A DNA stretch of 64,000 nt from Gemmatimonadota bacterium (GTDB lineage: Bacteria; JBHIER01; G020348925): the NCBI GenBank assembly GCA_020348925.1, contig CP070758.1, positions 2,572,614-2,636,613 on the forward strand, given 5' to 3'. Positions 28,136 through 38,701 of this stretch are shown here, in pieces. The notes beneath the pieces were generated by a model. It did not search any database, had not been told where the DNA came from, and worked only from the letters and a program-made list of their open reading frames with translations. The position numbers and the translations under genes were made by a program. The stretch's first letter is position 1, and every line of letters starts with the position of its first letter.

Positions 28136-31087
28136 ATGAGCCGGAAAAATTTTTTTCTCGCGTTGATCGTTCTTTCTGCGATCTGTCTTGGGTCAGGCTT
28201 CCTGTGGGCTTGGGACGATTCGAAGGATGTGCCTCTTACCGAACGATCCAGGGAAGAGCTATCCCGGTATTTTCACGAATACCGTGATGATTTTCACGCA
28301 ATGAAGACTGAGGAATTGAGCCGGAAGTATTATGAGGCATATAAAACCTTCGCCGATTCAGCCCATGCCTACGATGTGCTTCACTATGAGCTCGATATTG
28401 TCTTTGACATCCCTGACCCTTCTCTCTCAGGTGTCGTCATTGTACGGTGTCGAAGTAATGAATCCGGTCTTTCAAATATCAGTCTGCACTTCGTTGCTCT
28501 CACTGTGGATGGAGTCCGGAGAGATGGAATGTCAGTGGGGTACGACCATGTGAATGGGGAACTCTATATCGATTTGAACGGAACCTTTGATGCCGGCGAG
28601 GAATTTGAAGTTGCAGTGACCTATCTCGGGACGCCGGCGGCCGGGTACTGGCACGGGAATGATTTTTTCTTCACGTCTGTGGAACCGAGCCTGTCCAGGT
28701 ATTGGTGGCCGTGTTTTGACGAGCCCTGGGATAAGGCCACCGCCGATATCTCTGCGACTGTGCCGGCCGGATATATCGTCGCGTCCAACGGTGTGTTAAT
28801 CGAGACAATCGAAAATACCGTTGACAATACCATCACCTACTCATGGTCTGAATCCTATCCCATCGCGACCTATCTCGTCTCCGTAGCTATTGCACGGTAT
28901 GTGACCTTCAGCGACACCTACTATCCTGTGACCGGCGGCGATCCCATGGAGGTTATTTTCTATACGCCTTCATATCTGTTCAGTGCCTCCCAATACGATT
29001 TTGGTCGAACGGTGGAGATGATTGAGTGCTTTGTGCCCTTGTTCGGTGAGTACCCTTTCTTGGATGAGAAGTACGGCACGGCTGTGGCCCCTATGAGTGG
29101 GGCTATGGAACACCAGACCTGTACGACATGGATGAACGGCTGGGTGACCGGAGATAGGGAGCGTGAGTGGACTGTCGCCCACGAGCTGGCCCATCAATGG
29201 TGGGGGGATATGGTGACCCTGTTGGATTGGCGCCACATGTGGCTTAACGAAGGCTTTGCTGTCTATTCGGAAGCCCTGTGGGCGGAATATCTATATGGGG
29301 AAGAGGGTCTTCGGATATATACCGAGCTGGCGATTCAAGAGTACTTTCAAAACTGGGAGGACAGTTCCCCTGCCAACCGACATCCCATTTATGATCCTCC
29401 TCCGGGAGCGCTCTTTTCTCCGGCCCAGTATGAAAAGGGCGGAAGCGTTCTTCACATGCTCAGGTTTGTGGTGGGCACCGATCTCTTTTTTGAGAGTATC
29501 CGGACATACGGCCAGCGCTATATGTACGGCAACGCCACGACGGATGATCTGAAGGCGGTGTTCGAAGAGGTGACTGGAGAAGAACTCGATTGGTTCTTTG
29601 AGCAGTGGATTTACTCGCCGGGCTATCCCGAATATCAGTTTATGTGGGAAACGGAGGATATTGGCGGCGGAATGCATGAGGTGACAGTTCACGTGAACCA
29701 GATTCAGACGAACGCCCCCGTCTTCACCATGCCGGTGGAGTTCAATGTCTTCACGAGGAACGGCGAGGTGATCGACACGGTCGTCATCGATCAGGCTTTT
29801 CAATCGTTCCAGATCACAGTAGACGCCGCACCGGATAGCGTCTTTCTCGATCGGTTCGGCTGGATATTAAAAGACGTCACAACCATCACATCACCACTCC
29901 TTTCCTATACCGAGTATTCCGTAGATGATGAGGCCGGCAACAGTGATGGTCGTCCGGACCCGGGAGAGACCGTTCATCTTACGGTCAGTCTGCGCAACAC
30001 CGGTGTCGATGCCACAGGTGTGGTGGTTACCCTGGTGACTCAGGATCCCGATATTATGATCACGGACAATGTCTCTGAGTACGGAAGTATAGCATACGGG
30101 GAGATTGGTACGAATGCGGACGACCCTTTCGTTTTCCAGGTTGAGAGCGAATGCTTGAGCAAAATGGCCCTTTTTATCGTGACCGTCAGCAGTGATAACG
30201 GATACACAGCTTCGGATTCAATCTATCTCTCCGTTGGACCCGCCACTATTCTTATTGTTGATGATGATTTCGGGGAGATGTATGAAGAGTACTATACGAA
30301 AGGATTTGCCACCATTTATCCAATTGATGTGTGGGATGTGGCCCTTGAGGGCGTGCCTGTAAATACCCTTCCTGATTATGAAGCCGTCGTCTGGTTTACC
30401 GGTGATGATCGAACATCGACGCTCACGTCCGAGGAACAGGCCGTTCTCAAGGAGTATCTTGATGGCGGCGGCAACCTGCTGGTAACCGGGCAGAACATCG
30501 GATACGATCTCGTAGGAGAAGGATCGATCGAGGACGCTGTGTTTTATCACGACTACCTCCACGCCGAGTATGTGAGTGATACTGCACCCGGAGATATTGT
30601 GACCGGGGTGGACGGGGATCCGATCTCCGGGGACATCGTCTTTTTGAGCTTGGGCGCTGGAGGTGCAGGCAACCAGAATTCACCCAGCGTCATCGAGCCG
30701 TTTCCTGGGGCAACACCTGTTTTTACGTATCAGGGTTATGGCGAGGCAGCGGCTGTCCGATACAGCGGTGAGCATAAGGTCGTATACTTTGCCTTTGGCT
30801 ACGAGGGCGTTGGTGCTTTCGGTGCCGATCACGCCAAAGTGCGGACTTCTCTTATGGATCATGTCGTCCGGTGGTTTCGGCACGAACCACAGAAGGGGGA
30901 TGTCAATGAGGATGGTACCGTCAATATCCTCGATGTGGTCGTTGCTGTCAACATTATCCTGGGATTGGTGGAACCGACCGAGGGACAATATTGGGCGGCG
31001 GATTATACCGAAAACGGTGAGGTTGATATTCTGGATGTCGTGAATATTGTGAACGCAATTCTCGGATCACCGACATCTGTGAAATGA
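28136..31087 (+). CDS. Secreted M1 family aminopeptidase with dockerin
   Basis: 983 aa from the ATG at 28136 (GAAAGGAG upstream; signal peptide MSRKNFFLALIV...). Zinc aminopeptidase of the gluzincin clan: HELAHQWWGD with His349, Glu350 and His353, and third ligand Glu372 in NEGFA. The substrate motif usually written GxMEN appears as GAMEH. The N-terminal beta domain covers about 60-230 and the catalytic domain about 235-480. Unlike classical M1 enzymes, the helical C-terminal domain is replaced by a CARDB-like domain with a GRPDPGE loop, the amidotransferase-like module (LLVTGQNIGYD) and a dockerin (GDVNEDGTVNILD, then a weak second loop YTENGEVDILD). It follows the M28 array on the same strand, 30 bp before the M14 gene. 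Confidence 0.93.
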   Translation: MSRKNFFLALIVLSAICLGSGFLWAWDDSKDVPLTERSREELSRYFHEYRDDFHAMKTEELSRKYYEAYKTFADSAHAYDVLHYELDIVFDIPDPSLSGVVIVRCRSNESGLSNISLHFVALTVDGVRRDGMSVGYDHVNGELYIDLNGTFDAGEEFEVAVTYLGTPAAGYWHGNDFFFTSVEPSLSRYWWPCFDEPWDKATADISATVPAGYIVASNGVLIETIENTVDNTITYSWSESYPIATYLVSVAIARYVTFSDTYYPVTGGDPMEVIFYTPSYLFSASQYDFGRTVEMIECFVPLFGEYPFLDEKYGTAVAPMSGAMEHQTCTTWMNGWVTGDREREWTVAHELAHQWWGDMVTLLDWRHMWLNEGFAVYSEALWAEYLYGEEGLRIYTELAIQEYFQNWEDSSPANRHPIYDPPPGALFSPAQYEKGGSVLHMLRFVVGTDLFFESIRTYGQRYMYGNATTDDLKAVFEEVTGEELDWFFEQWIYSPGYPEYQFMWETEDIGGGMHEVTVHVNQIQTNAPVFTMPVEFNVFTRNGEVIDTVVIDQAFQSFQITVDAAPDSVFLDRFGWILKDVTTITSPLLSYTEYSVDDEAGNSDGRPDPGETVHLTVSLRNTGVDATGVVVTLVTQDPDIMITDNVSEYGSIAYGEIGTNADDPFVFQVESECLSKMALFIVTVSSDNGYTASDSIYLSVGPATILIVDDDFGEMYEEYYTKGFATIYPIDVWDVALEGVPVNTLPDYEAVVWFTGDDRTSTLTSEEQAVLKEYLDGGGNLLVTGQNIGYDLVGEGSIEDAVFYHDYLHAEYVSDTAPGDIVTGVDGDPISGDIVFLSLGAGGAGNQNSPSVIEPFPGATPVFTYQGYGEAAAVRYSGEHKVVYFAFGYEGVGAFGADHAKVRTSLMDHVVRWFRHEPQKGDVNEDGTVNILDVVVAVNIILGLVEPTEGQYWAADYTENGEVDILDVVNIVNAILGSPTSVK

Positions 31088-31117
31088 AATTGACACTCTT
31101 TGAAAAGGGGGGACGTT

Positions 31118-33538
31118 GTGCACCGTGTTATTACTGTTCTTGTACTTATGCTTTTTGCAACCGCTACTCTCACCCATTCGGAGGTTAAGAAACTTGTACG
31201 GGTTGACTTGAGCAATCAATCGGAAGCAAAAATCCTCGATTTCATGCGTCTTCATCCTGATGTAACCTTCTACGGACGGGAGGGACGACTGGTGGACGTG
31301 GTGGCACCGCTTTCCCACCTTGAAGCGTATCGCAACCTTGGATTTCCCATTGAAGTTCAGATTGAGGATGTCGATGAATATACGCAGGCATTGAAGCAAC
31401 AGGGATACTTCGATCATTTTCACGATTACGATAGGGCCTTGGCTGAAATGCAGGCTGTTGAAGCCGCCCATCCTGAGATTGCACAACTCTATGATATTGG
31501 GGATGGCTGGGAGAAAACCCAGGGTCTGGCCGATCGGGACATCTGGGCGATCAAGATTTCCGATAATGTAACCACGGAGGAAGCTGATGAGCCGGAGGTG
31601 CTGTATATGGCCTGTCACCATGCCCGGGAGATCATTACCCCGGAAATTGTCCTCTATTTTATGAACTACCTCGTGGATAACTACGGCAGTGATCCTGAGG
31701 TGACGGATATTGTGAACAATCGTCAACTCTGGCTCATACCCCTCGTAAACCCTGACGGTCATGCGGTCGTGTTTACGGGGACTGACTGGCGCAAGAATAA
31801 GCGGGATAATAATGGAAACGGCCAATTCGATCTCAGCACCGATGGTGTTGATCTCAACAGGAATTACGGCTTCGCTTGGGGGTATGATAATATCGGCTCC
31901 AGTCCTGATCCTGCGAACTGGTTGTATCGAGGTCCATCACCCTTTTCAGAGCCGGAGACACAGGTCATTCGGGATTTTGTCGAAGCCCACAGCTTTGTTA
32001 TTTCACTTTCCTATCATTCGTACAGCAACTTGTGGCTGTACCCGTGGGCGTATCGGGCTCAAAACACGCCGGATCATGAGATATTCGTCGAGATAGCAGA
32101 TAGTTGTGTCGCTTACAACGGATATGAACCGGGGAACACCTTATCGGGTACGATTTACGTCGTTAATGGTGAAACTGATGATTGGATGTACGGTGAGCAG
32201 ACGACGAAATGCAAGACATACGCGTTCACTCCCGAGGTGGGTGGCCCTGCGGACGGTTTCTACCCGGACACATCGCGGAGAATACCCCTTATCCTCGAAA
32301 ACCTGGGGCCGAATCTGTATGTGGCCCGGGCAGCCGAAAAATACACGCAACCGGCCATTTCCTATCTTGGTTTCAGCTTGGAGGAGGTCTCCGGTAACGG
32401 GGACGGTATCCTCGATCCTGGAGAGATGGTGAATCTCTTCATCCGAATCGAAAACAAGGGGTTGGGAGGTGTCTCGGAGATATCGGTTGTTCTTGAGACA
32501 GCCGATACTGATGTAACGATCAGCCACAGTGAAGTCACGTATCCAGGTATGGGGTGCAGTGCTCTCGCCGAAAACTCGGAGGACCCCTTCACCATTTCGG
32601 TGAGCGATGAAGCACAGCCGCATGGTATCGTCTTCTCACTGCATCTCTCAGAGATTGAGGGAACGTATCAGGAGGATGTGACGTTTCAGTTGCTCATCGG
32701 CCAGGGAACGGTATTACTGGTTGCTGACGATGGTGGGCTTGATAACGAAAATTACTACATTGATGCTTTTCAACACCTGGGGATTCCCTACGAGATCCTG
32801 GACGTTCATGGAATGAGCAAGCCTCCCTCCAACGTTTTATTCGACTACTCAGAGGTGATCTGGTTCACAGGATCTTCGGAGCAGAACACGCTGACGCCGG
32901 AGGATCAGAGTGATCTTGCGGCGTATCTCAATAATGGCGGACGGTTGCTTCTGTCCGGAAGTATGATCGGTTATGAGATCGGAACCACACCTTTTTACAG
33001 GAATTACCTCCACGCCAGGTTTGTTTCCTTTTTGACACTGCTTCATCATCTCAACGGAACGCCAACGAATCCCATCGGCGGTGGGATGAATATTGCATTG
33101 GCTTCAGGTGGAAGCAATGGACAGGGATTTGCCGGAGAGACCGATCCCATCAGCCCGGCTGTTTCCGTATTCAATTATGACCGGAGCACCGAGGAGGGAC
33201 CTGGAATCGTCTCTTCAAGTGGCAGCGGGGTCTTGGCTGTTGAAACGGCAGAGTACAAGGTGGTGTACGCGTCCTTCGGTTTGGAGGGGATCGAGCCTTT
33301 GGAGGACCGAGTGCAGGTGTTGGCGGATGTGTTAGCGTGGTTCAAGAAACCCGGCGTGGATAAGGGTGATGTGGACGGCAACGGCACGACGGACATCATC
33401 GACGCTGTGATGGCGGTCAATATTGTGTTGGGATTGCATCAGCCGGAAGAGGATGAGATTGCCCGGGCGGACATGAACTACGACGGAGCGATTGACATCA
33501 TCGATGTGGTCAATGTCGTCAACGCTGTTCTTGGATGA
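31118..33538 (+). CDS. Secreted M14 zinc carboxypeptidase with dockerin
   Basis: 806 aa from the GTG at 31118, which has AAAGGGGGGAC upstream and opens a signal peptide (VHRVITVLVL). Catalytic motifs of M14: zinc ligands His168 and Glu171 in HHARE, substrate residues in DLNRNYGF, third ligand His in SLSYHSYSN, and the general base Glu in FTPEVGG. Carboxypeptidase T-like, removing C-terminal residues from peptides. One CARDB-like domain (GDGILDPGE), the amidotransferase-like module (LLLSGSMIGYEIG) and a dockerin (GDVDGNGTTDIID, NYDGAIDIID) follow, ending directly after the dockerin. The last 400 residues are far closer to the M28 paralogues than to other M14 enzymes, pointing to module shuffling. 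Confidence 0.93.
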   Translation: MHRVITVLVLMLFATATLTHSEVKKLVRVDLSNQSEAKILDFMRLHPDVTFYGREGRLVDVVAPLSHLEAYRNLGFPIEVQIEDVDEYTQALKQQGYFDHFHDYDRALAEMQAVEAAHPEIAQLYDIGDGWEKTQGLADRDIWAIKISDNVTTEEADEPEVLYMACHHAREIITPEIVLYFMNYLVDNYGSDPEVTDIVNNRQLWLIPLVNPDGHAVVFTGTDWRKNKRDNNGNGQFDLSTDGVDLNRNYGFAWGYDNIGSSPDPANWLYRGPSPFSEPETQVIRDFVEAHSFVISLSYHSYSNLWLYPWAYRAQNTPDHEIFVEIADSCVAYNGYEPGNTLSGTIYVVNGETDDWMYGEQTTKCKTYAFTPEVGGPADGFYPDTSRRIPLILENLGPNLYVARAAEKYTQPAISYLGFSLEEVSGNGDGILDPGEMVNLFIRIENKGLGGVSEISVVLETADTDVTISHSEVTYPGMGCSALAENSEDPFTISVSDEAQPHGIVFSLHLSEIEGTYQEDVTFQLLIGQGTVLLVADDGGLDNENYYIDAFQHLGIPYEILDVHGMSKPPSNVLFDYSEVIWFTGSSEQNTLTPEDQSDLAAYLNNGGRLLLSGSMIGYEIGTTPFYRNYLHARFVSFLTLLHHLNGTPTNPIGGGMNIALASGGSNGQGFAGETDPISPAVSVFNYDRSTEEGPGIVSSSGSGVLAVETAEYKVVYASFGLEGIEPLEDRVQVLADVLAWFKKPGVDKGDVDGNGTTDIIDAVMAVNIVLGLHQPEEDEIARADMNYDGAIDIIDVVNVVNAVLG

Positions 33539-33956
33539 CGTGCCCAGCTCAAGAAAGAAATCTTGCGTTCGGTAGATTCGAAATTCACAACAAGATTGAA
33601 ATATCCTGAATGGAGAATTAAGCCGATAGCGTTCAGACATTCTCATGGGAGATGGGATGTTGGATGTGGGGATTCCGTTTCTAGCTCTACCGCTCAAAGT
33701 CTATAGAGTTGTATTCAGGCAGACGTGGATTCTGTTCAACGGTTGATCATGAGATGCTGGAAGAGTAACATTTCGATGGTCATACTCTGCATGGAGCTTT
33801 TACATATTGAAACTTCTGATGCACAAGTGTGACTAATGAGGCAGTTACTCTGCAATGGAGGCAGAACGGATCCGCAAAGATACTGTTGTGATCCAGCCGG
33901 AGTATGTTCTGATCCTCATTCTCGGATTTAAATCCCATTCACGCAGGAGGTGACCT

Positions 33957-36900
33957 ATGGTGCACCGTTATTACGGAAGAACCTTCGTTCTTTCGGTTCT
34001 TGTTGTGTGTCTGCTCTTGGCGCATGGCAGGAGCATCTCGGGGGAGATAACGACCTCGATCTCTTTTTCACCGTCGGATCTCTCAGTGACTGAGAATGGT
34101 GAGTACGATGTGCTCTCTATGACCGATTGTGATATTTCGAGGGAGGTGGGGGAACCGCAGATCCCGGTAACACTCCTTCACGTAGTCTTGCCTGCGGGGG
34201 CAGACGTTAACCGCGTCGAGGTGCTCTCAACGCAAAGTGAGGCGCTTGAAGGGATCTTTCGCCTGTACCCTGTTCAGCCGCCTCAGCCGTACGGTGCGCC
34301 CGGGAAACCGACGATCGAAATCGAGTTTTTCCGGCCCAAAGCAGATGTCTATGGATCCACCGAATTGTATCCAACGGAGATTGTGGAGGCGGGGAAAGCC
34401 GGCTCCAGGGCCGGTTATCGATTGGCCGGGCTGCTCGTCTATCCGATTCAGTACATTCCGGCCGAGGGAAAGCTTCTCTTTCACAGGCGCATCGACGTCC
34501 GGATTCATTATTCCTCGAATCAGGTTGAACGGAGATCCTTCAAGAAACCTGCGGCTCGATCCCATGCTGTTCTGCGGCGGTCCGTCGAACGGGCCGTGCT
34601 CAACCCTGAGGATGTGTCTGATCGCTCCGGTTTGAGGGGTGATGTTTTTTCCGCCGTTCCACCCGGTTCTTACGAATATGTGATCGTTACTGATGAGGAC
34701 TACGCCGCAGATTTTCAACCGTTGGCCGATTGGAAGACGAAGAAAGGGGTACCGGCGAATACTGTGACGACAGACTGGATCTACGCAACCTACCCGGGTG
34801 TTGATCATCAGGAACAGATTCGCAATTTCATTCGCGATGCCTATGAGAATTGGGGCACACTCTGGGTTCTCTTAGGGGGTGACTGCAGTGACTTGACTTA
34901 TGGCCCGAGCCCGCCGCAGGCGCACGTGGTTCCGGCGAGAATAGTCTGGGCCATGGATTGCGAATTTGACCCCGAGAATCATCCCGATGAGAACGACATC
35001 CGGGCGGACTTGTATTACTCGGATCTTGACGGGACGTGGGACGATAACGGCAACGGCATCTATGGTGAAGTGGCGGACAACGTCGATCTCTACCCAGACG
35101 TTTATGTCGGCCGTGCTTCGGTCAATACGACGGAAGAAGTGAACACCTTTGTGAACAAAATTCTGACCTACGAGAAACCCACAGTCACGGACCGGTTCAA
35201 GAAGCTCCTTTTCCTGGGAGAGATCATGTGGACCGATCCCTACACCGATGGCGGTGAGGGGAAGAATATGATCGACGACGAGTGCATTCCGCCCAGATTC
35301 GATCCCATCACGAAACTCTACCAGTCGGAGGGGAACGAAAATACCGAGTCCGTCATGGCCGCTGTGAATGAGGGGCATCACTTCATCAATCACGACGGCC
35401 ATTGTATGTGGTATATTATGGGTATGGGCAACGGATCCTTTTATGCTCAGCATATGGATGCCTTAACGAACGACCCGGCATACTCCATCATTTACTCCAT
35501 CGGGTGCTGGCCGGCGGCCTTCGACTACGACTGCGTGGCCGAGCACTTTATCACCAATCCTCACGGTGGTGGTGTGGCCTTTGTCGGGAACTCTCGGTAT
35601 GGTTGGGGATCGCCCGGCAATCCCGGTTACGGCTATTCGGATCGGATCGATCACCGGTTCCTCTATAACATCTACATGGACGATATCTACCATATTGGCG
35701 AGGCCATCGATCTGGCCAAGGCGTATTATGTTCCCTACTCTCAAATGGCCAACGTCTACCGCATTCATCAGTATCAGGTCAATCTTCTGGGAGATCCGGA
35801 GATGCCCATCTGGACCGATGATCCCGCGGAGTTGACAGTCATCCATCCGTCCAGTGTCGTCGTCGGGTCGAACCGGGTTATCGTGACCGTCACCGACGGG
35901 ACCGAGCCTGTCGGTGATGCCCTGGTATGCCTGCACAAAGGAAGCGATGTCTATACGTTTGGAAGAACCGATGCTCAGGGACAGGTTTCCCTCGATATCA
36001 CGCCTTCTTCAAACGGAACAATGGATATCACCGTCACCGGACACAATGTGCTGCCGTTTGAGGGAACGATCACCGTCACTGGTTCCGGTGCCCAATTGAG
36101 CCATGTCGGTTGCGATCTTTCCGATGACGGTGGAAACGGCGACGGCCTCATGAATCCGGGCGAGACCGTCTCCCTCGGTGTAGCTTTCGCAAATCAAGGA
36201 AATGAAACAGCCTATGGCGTCACTGTGACAATGTCTTCGGATGACGATCTCGTCACCGTTCTTGATGGGGATAAAACATGCGGTGATGTGGCATCTGGAG
36301 AGGAGATTCCTGCACACCTTGACGATTTTTCATTCATGATTTCGTCCGAGGCGACCAACGGTCATGTCCTGTATGTGACCTTTACCCTAACCGATCAATC
36401 GAGCAACGTCTGGACGAGTACCCTGGGTCTGCCGGTCTGTACGCCGGTGCTCAGCTATGTTGCCCATGAGATTGACGACGCCGGGGGAAACGGGAACGGC
36501 TTCGCCGAGCCGGGGGAGACGGTTGATATGGTGGTCACTTTTTCCAACACGGGTTTGGGCAACGCCGTGGGTGTCACGGCAACCATTGCGACCAGCACTC
36601 CGCACGTCACTATTGCTGGAAATCCGCTCAATGTGGGGAACATTGGGCCTGACGAAGAAAATCAAGGGACCTTCTCCGTCACCATTGATCACAGCTGTCC
36701 GGCCATATATTTCCCGATCCTGACCTTTACACTGTCGACACAGGATGGCTATACTTTTGAAAGCGGTTGCCTCGTGTCCATCGGGCCCATGGGGTTCGGC
36801 GACAACATGGAGAGTGGCCAGGGCGAGTGGACTAACGAGGGAGAAGGGAATATGTGGCATCTCAGTGATTATCGGTCCCACTCAGGGAACTGGAGCTGGT

Positions 36901-38519
36901 ACTGCGGCGATGAACAGACCCACCAGTACGACTTTGGTTGGGACTGCCCTCTGGTGACGCCCGCTTTTGGTTTGAGCCCCCATTCCACCCTCTCCTTCTG
37001 GGTTTGGTTTGAAGTTGCCACCTACGGTGTGTTCGGCATCACCGTCGAGGTCAAATCGGGTTTGGGCTGGAAGAAGATCGATTTTATCGGCAGTGGTGGA
37101 GCCCTGGGGCCCAGTGGCGAGACGGAAGTGAGATGCGATTGGATGAAATACGAGTACGACCTCTCCTCGATTCCCGTCGGGGAGGCTCAGCTGCGGTTTC
37201 GATTTTTCAGTATACCCGACTCCTACTGGGACGGTGAGTACATCTGGGAGGGGGTTTATCTTGATGACGTCACAATTACCCCGTCGGGACAGGCGGATCT
37301 TGAATCGATGCAGCCTGATATCCGGTATGCCTCTTTTTCGATCGAGGACAGTGAAGGAAATGGTGACGGGCTCGTCGATCCTGGCGAGCAGTGTCAGCTG
37401 TTGGTCACCCTTCACAACCAAGGATTACGAGACGCCTCCAACGTCGTTCTTTATCTGAGCACGGACGATCCGGATGCGAACATTACGGATGGTGAAGCCT
37501 TCATCGAAAACATCTATATCGGCGATACAATTGAGAATGTGGCCAATCCGTTCAGTCTCCAGACAGGGCCAGAGGTGTCGCTTCATGTTATTCCCTTCAC
37601 GCTGAGCATATTTGAGGGTGACGCCTATTACTCGACGGTGGTACAGTTTCATGTGCGCATGGGTCAGGGGAAGGTGCTCATTGTGGAGGATGACAACGGT
37701 TCAGCGTTATCATCCTACTATGAGGATGCACTCCAGGCTGTTTTTGTGCAGTATGACATGTGGGACACGGAAGAGGATGATCTCATTCCCACCCATGTTC
37801 TCGAAGAATACGATGATGTGCTCTGGGTAACCGGTCCAACCCAGGAGACGCTGAGTGAGGACGAACAGCAGAATCTCCGGACTTTTCTGGACAATGGTGG
37901 GAACCTGCTTCTGTCCGGAAACATGATTGGGTATGCGCTGCGCAATACCCCGTTTTTTTCGAATTACTTGCATGCCGATTACGTGAACTTTATGACCAGG
38001 CTTCATCACCTCAATGCGGTTCCTGGGAATCCGATTCTTCAGGATATGGACATCACAATAGCCGCATCCGGGCAGACTGGACAAGGATTTACCGGGGAGA
38101 TCGATCCACTTCCGCCTGCGTTCTCATTCTATACTTACGACCGGACCACAGAGGAGGGACTGGGTGATATTCGTTCCTCGGGCAGTGGTGCCGTCGCCTT
38201 CGGAAACGGGACGTACAAAGTTGTCTATTTCAGCTTCGGCATCGAGGGCATTGAGCCGCCCGAAACGAGAACGGCCGTGCTGGATGCCATACTGAACTGG
38301 TTCCGGACGACCATTGAGGTTGGGAATGGAGATGTGAACCTCGACGGAAACGTTAACATCATCGATGTCGTCTGGGCGGTAAACATCGTTCTGGGAACGC
38401 ACCAGCCGACCGAGCAGGAAAGAAAGAACGCCGACTTGAACGGTGACGGGCAGGTGAACGTCATCGACGTTATCGGAATCGTCAATCTTATTCTGCACGG
38501 AGGAGCTGCCGCGAAATAA
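33957..38519 (+). CDS. Secreted gingipain-like C25 cysteine peptidase with dockerin
   Basis: 1520 aa, start behind CAGGAGGTG. Signal peptide (about 1-30), gingipain-type propeptide (about 35-225), and catalytic domain (about 240-620) with the His482 (NHDGH) and Cys517 (SIGC) dyad, 35 residues apart as in gingipains. An Ig-like C25-tail domain follows (about 625-710), then two CARDB-like domains, a jelly-roll/MAM-like domain (about 945-1110, DNMESGQGEW at its start), another CARDB-like domain, the amidotransferase-like module (LLLSGNMIGY) and a dockerin (GDVNLDGNVNIID, NGDGQVNVID). It is an endopeptidase by family, probably autoprocessed. Arg or Lys preference cannot be read from the sequence. 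A deiminase gene lies just downstream on the other strand. The 418-bp gap before it (33539-33956) shows no gene. Confidence 0.92.
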   Translation: MVHRYYGRTFVLSVLVVCLLLAHGRSISGEITTSISFSPSDLSVTENGEYDVLSMTDCDISREVGEPQIPVTLLHVVLPAGADVNRVEVLSTQSEALEGIFRLYPVQPPQPYGAPGKPTIEIEFFRPKADVYGSTELYPTEIVEAGKAGSRAGYRLAGLLVYPIQYIPAEGKLLFHRRIDVRIHYSSNQVERRSFKKPAARSHAVLRRSVERAVLNPEDVSDRSGLRGDVFSAVPPGSYEYVIVTDEDYAADFQPLADWKTKKGVPANTVTTDWIYATYPGVDHQEQIRNFIRDAYENWGTLWVLLGGDCSDLTYGPSPPQAHVVPARIVWAMDCEFDPENHPDENDIRADLYYSDLDGTWDDNGNGIYGEVADNVDLYPDVYVGRASVNTTEEVNTFVNKILTYEKPTVTDRFKKLLFLGEIMWTDPYTDGGEGKNMIDDECIPPRFDPITKLYQSEGNENTESVMAAVNEGHHFINHDGHCMWYIMGMGNGSFYAQHMDALTNDPAYSIIYSIGCWPAAFDYDCVAEHFITNPHGGGVAFVGNSRYGWGSPGNPGYGYSDRIDHRFLYNIYMDDIYHIGEAIDLAKAYYVPYSQMANVYRIHQYQVNLLGDPEMPIWTDDPAELTVIHPSSVVVGSNRVIVTVTDGTEPVGDALVCLHKGSDVYTFGRTDAQGQVSLDITPSSNGTMDITVTGHNVLPFEGTITVTGSGAQLSHVGCDLSDDGGNGDGLMNPGETVSLGVAFANQGNETAYGVTVTMSSDDDLVTVLDGDKTCGDVASGEEIPAHLDDFSFMISSEATNGHVLYVTFTLTDQSSNVWTSTLGLPVCTPVLSYVAHEIDDAGGNGNGFAEPGETVDMVVTFSNTGLGNAVGVTATIATSTPHVTIAGNPLNVGNIGPDEENQGTFSVTIDHSCPAIYFPILTFTLSTQDGYTFESGCLVSIGPMGFGDNMESGQGEWTNEGEGNMWHLSDYRSHSGNWSWYCGDEQTHQYDFGWDCPLVTPAFGLSPHSTLSFWVWFEVATYGVFGITVEVKSGLGWKKIDFIGSGGALGPSGETEVRCDWMKYEYDLSSIPVGEAQLRFRFFSIPDSYWDGEYIWEGVYLDDVTITPSGQADLESMQPDIRYASFSIEDSEGNGDGLVDPGEQCQLLVTLHNQGLRDASNVVLYLSTDDPDANITDGEAFIENIYIGDTIENVANPFSLQTGPEVSLHVIPFTLSIFEGDAYYSTVVQFHVRMGQGKVLIVEDDNGSALSSYYEDALQAVFVQYDMWDTEEDDLIPTHVLEEYDDVLWVTGPTQETLSEDEQQNLRTFLDNGGNLLLSGNMIGYALRNTPFFSNYLHADYVNFMTRLHHLNAVPGNPILQDMDITIAASGQTGQGFTGEIDPLPPAFSFYTYDRTTEEGLGDIRSSGSGAVAFGNGTYKVVYFSFGIEGIEPPETRTAVLDAILNWFRTTIEVGNGDVNLDGNVNIIDVVWAVNIVLGTHQPTEQERKNADLNGDGQVNVIDVIGIVNLILHGGAAAK

Positions 38520-38551
38520 ATTTTTCTTCTGGAGAAAATCTGATTTTTATA

Positions 38552-38571
38552 GGGCACGGCGCGCCGTGCCC
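38552..38571. repeat. Perfect 20-bp GC-rich palindrome
   Basis: GGGCACGGCGCGCCGTGCCC is its own reverse complement, flanked by A/T-rich DNA (TTTTATA before, CTACAATTTT after). It lies between the convergent C25 and deiminase genes, so it may serve as a two-way terminator. Short palindromes of this look are often dispersed in genomes, but only one copy is in the window. Confidence 0.6.
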
Positions 38572-38610
38572 CTACAATTTTATTCGTATTTAATGCTGCT
38601 AATTTTTCAA

Positions 38611-38639
38611 ACACCTGAAGTCTTCAAGACTTCGAGTGT
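38611..38639. repeat. Second intergenic inverted repeat
   Basis: GAAGTCTT-C-AAGACTTC, extended by ACAC/GTGT outer arms with one mismatch. Like the palindrome at 38552, it sits in the convergent gap 38520-38701 and has no T-run. Confidence 0.5.
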
Positions 38640-38701
38640 CTCGGCACGGTATGCTATGAAGAAGGAAGTTGATTTAAAGAGAACTTGACGTGACGATGTA
38701 T

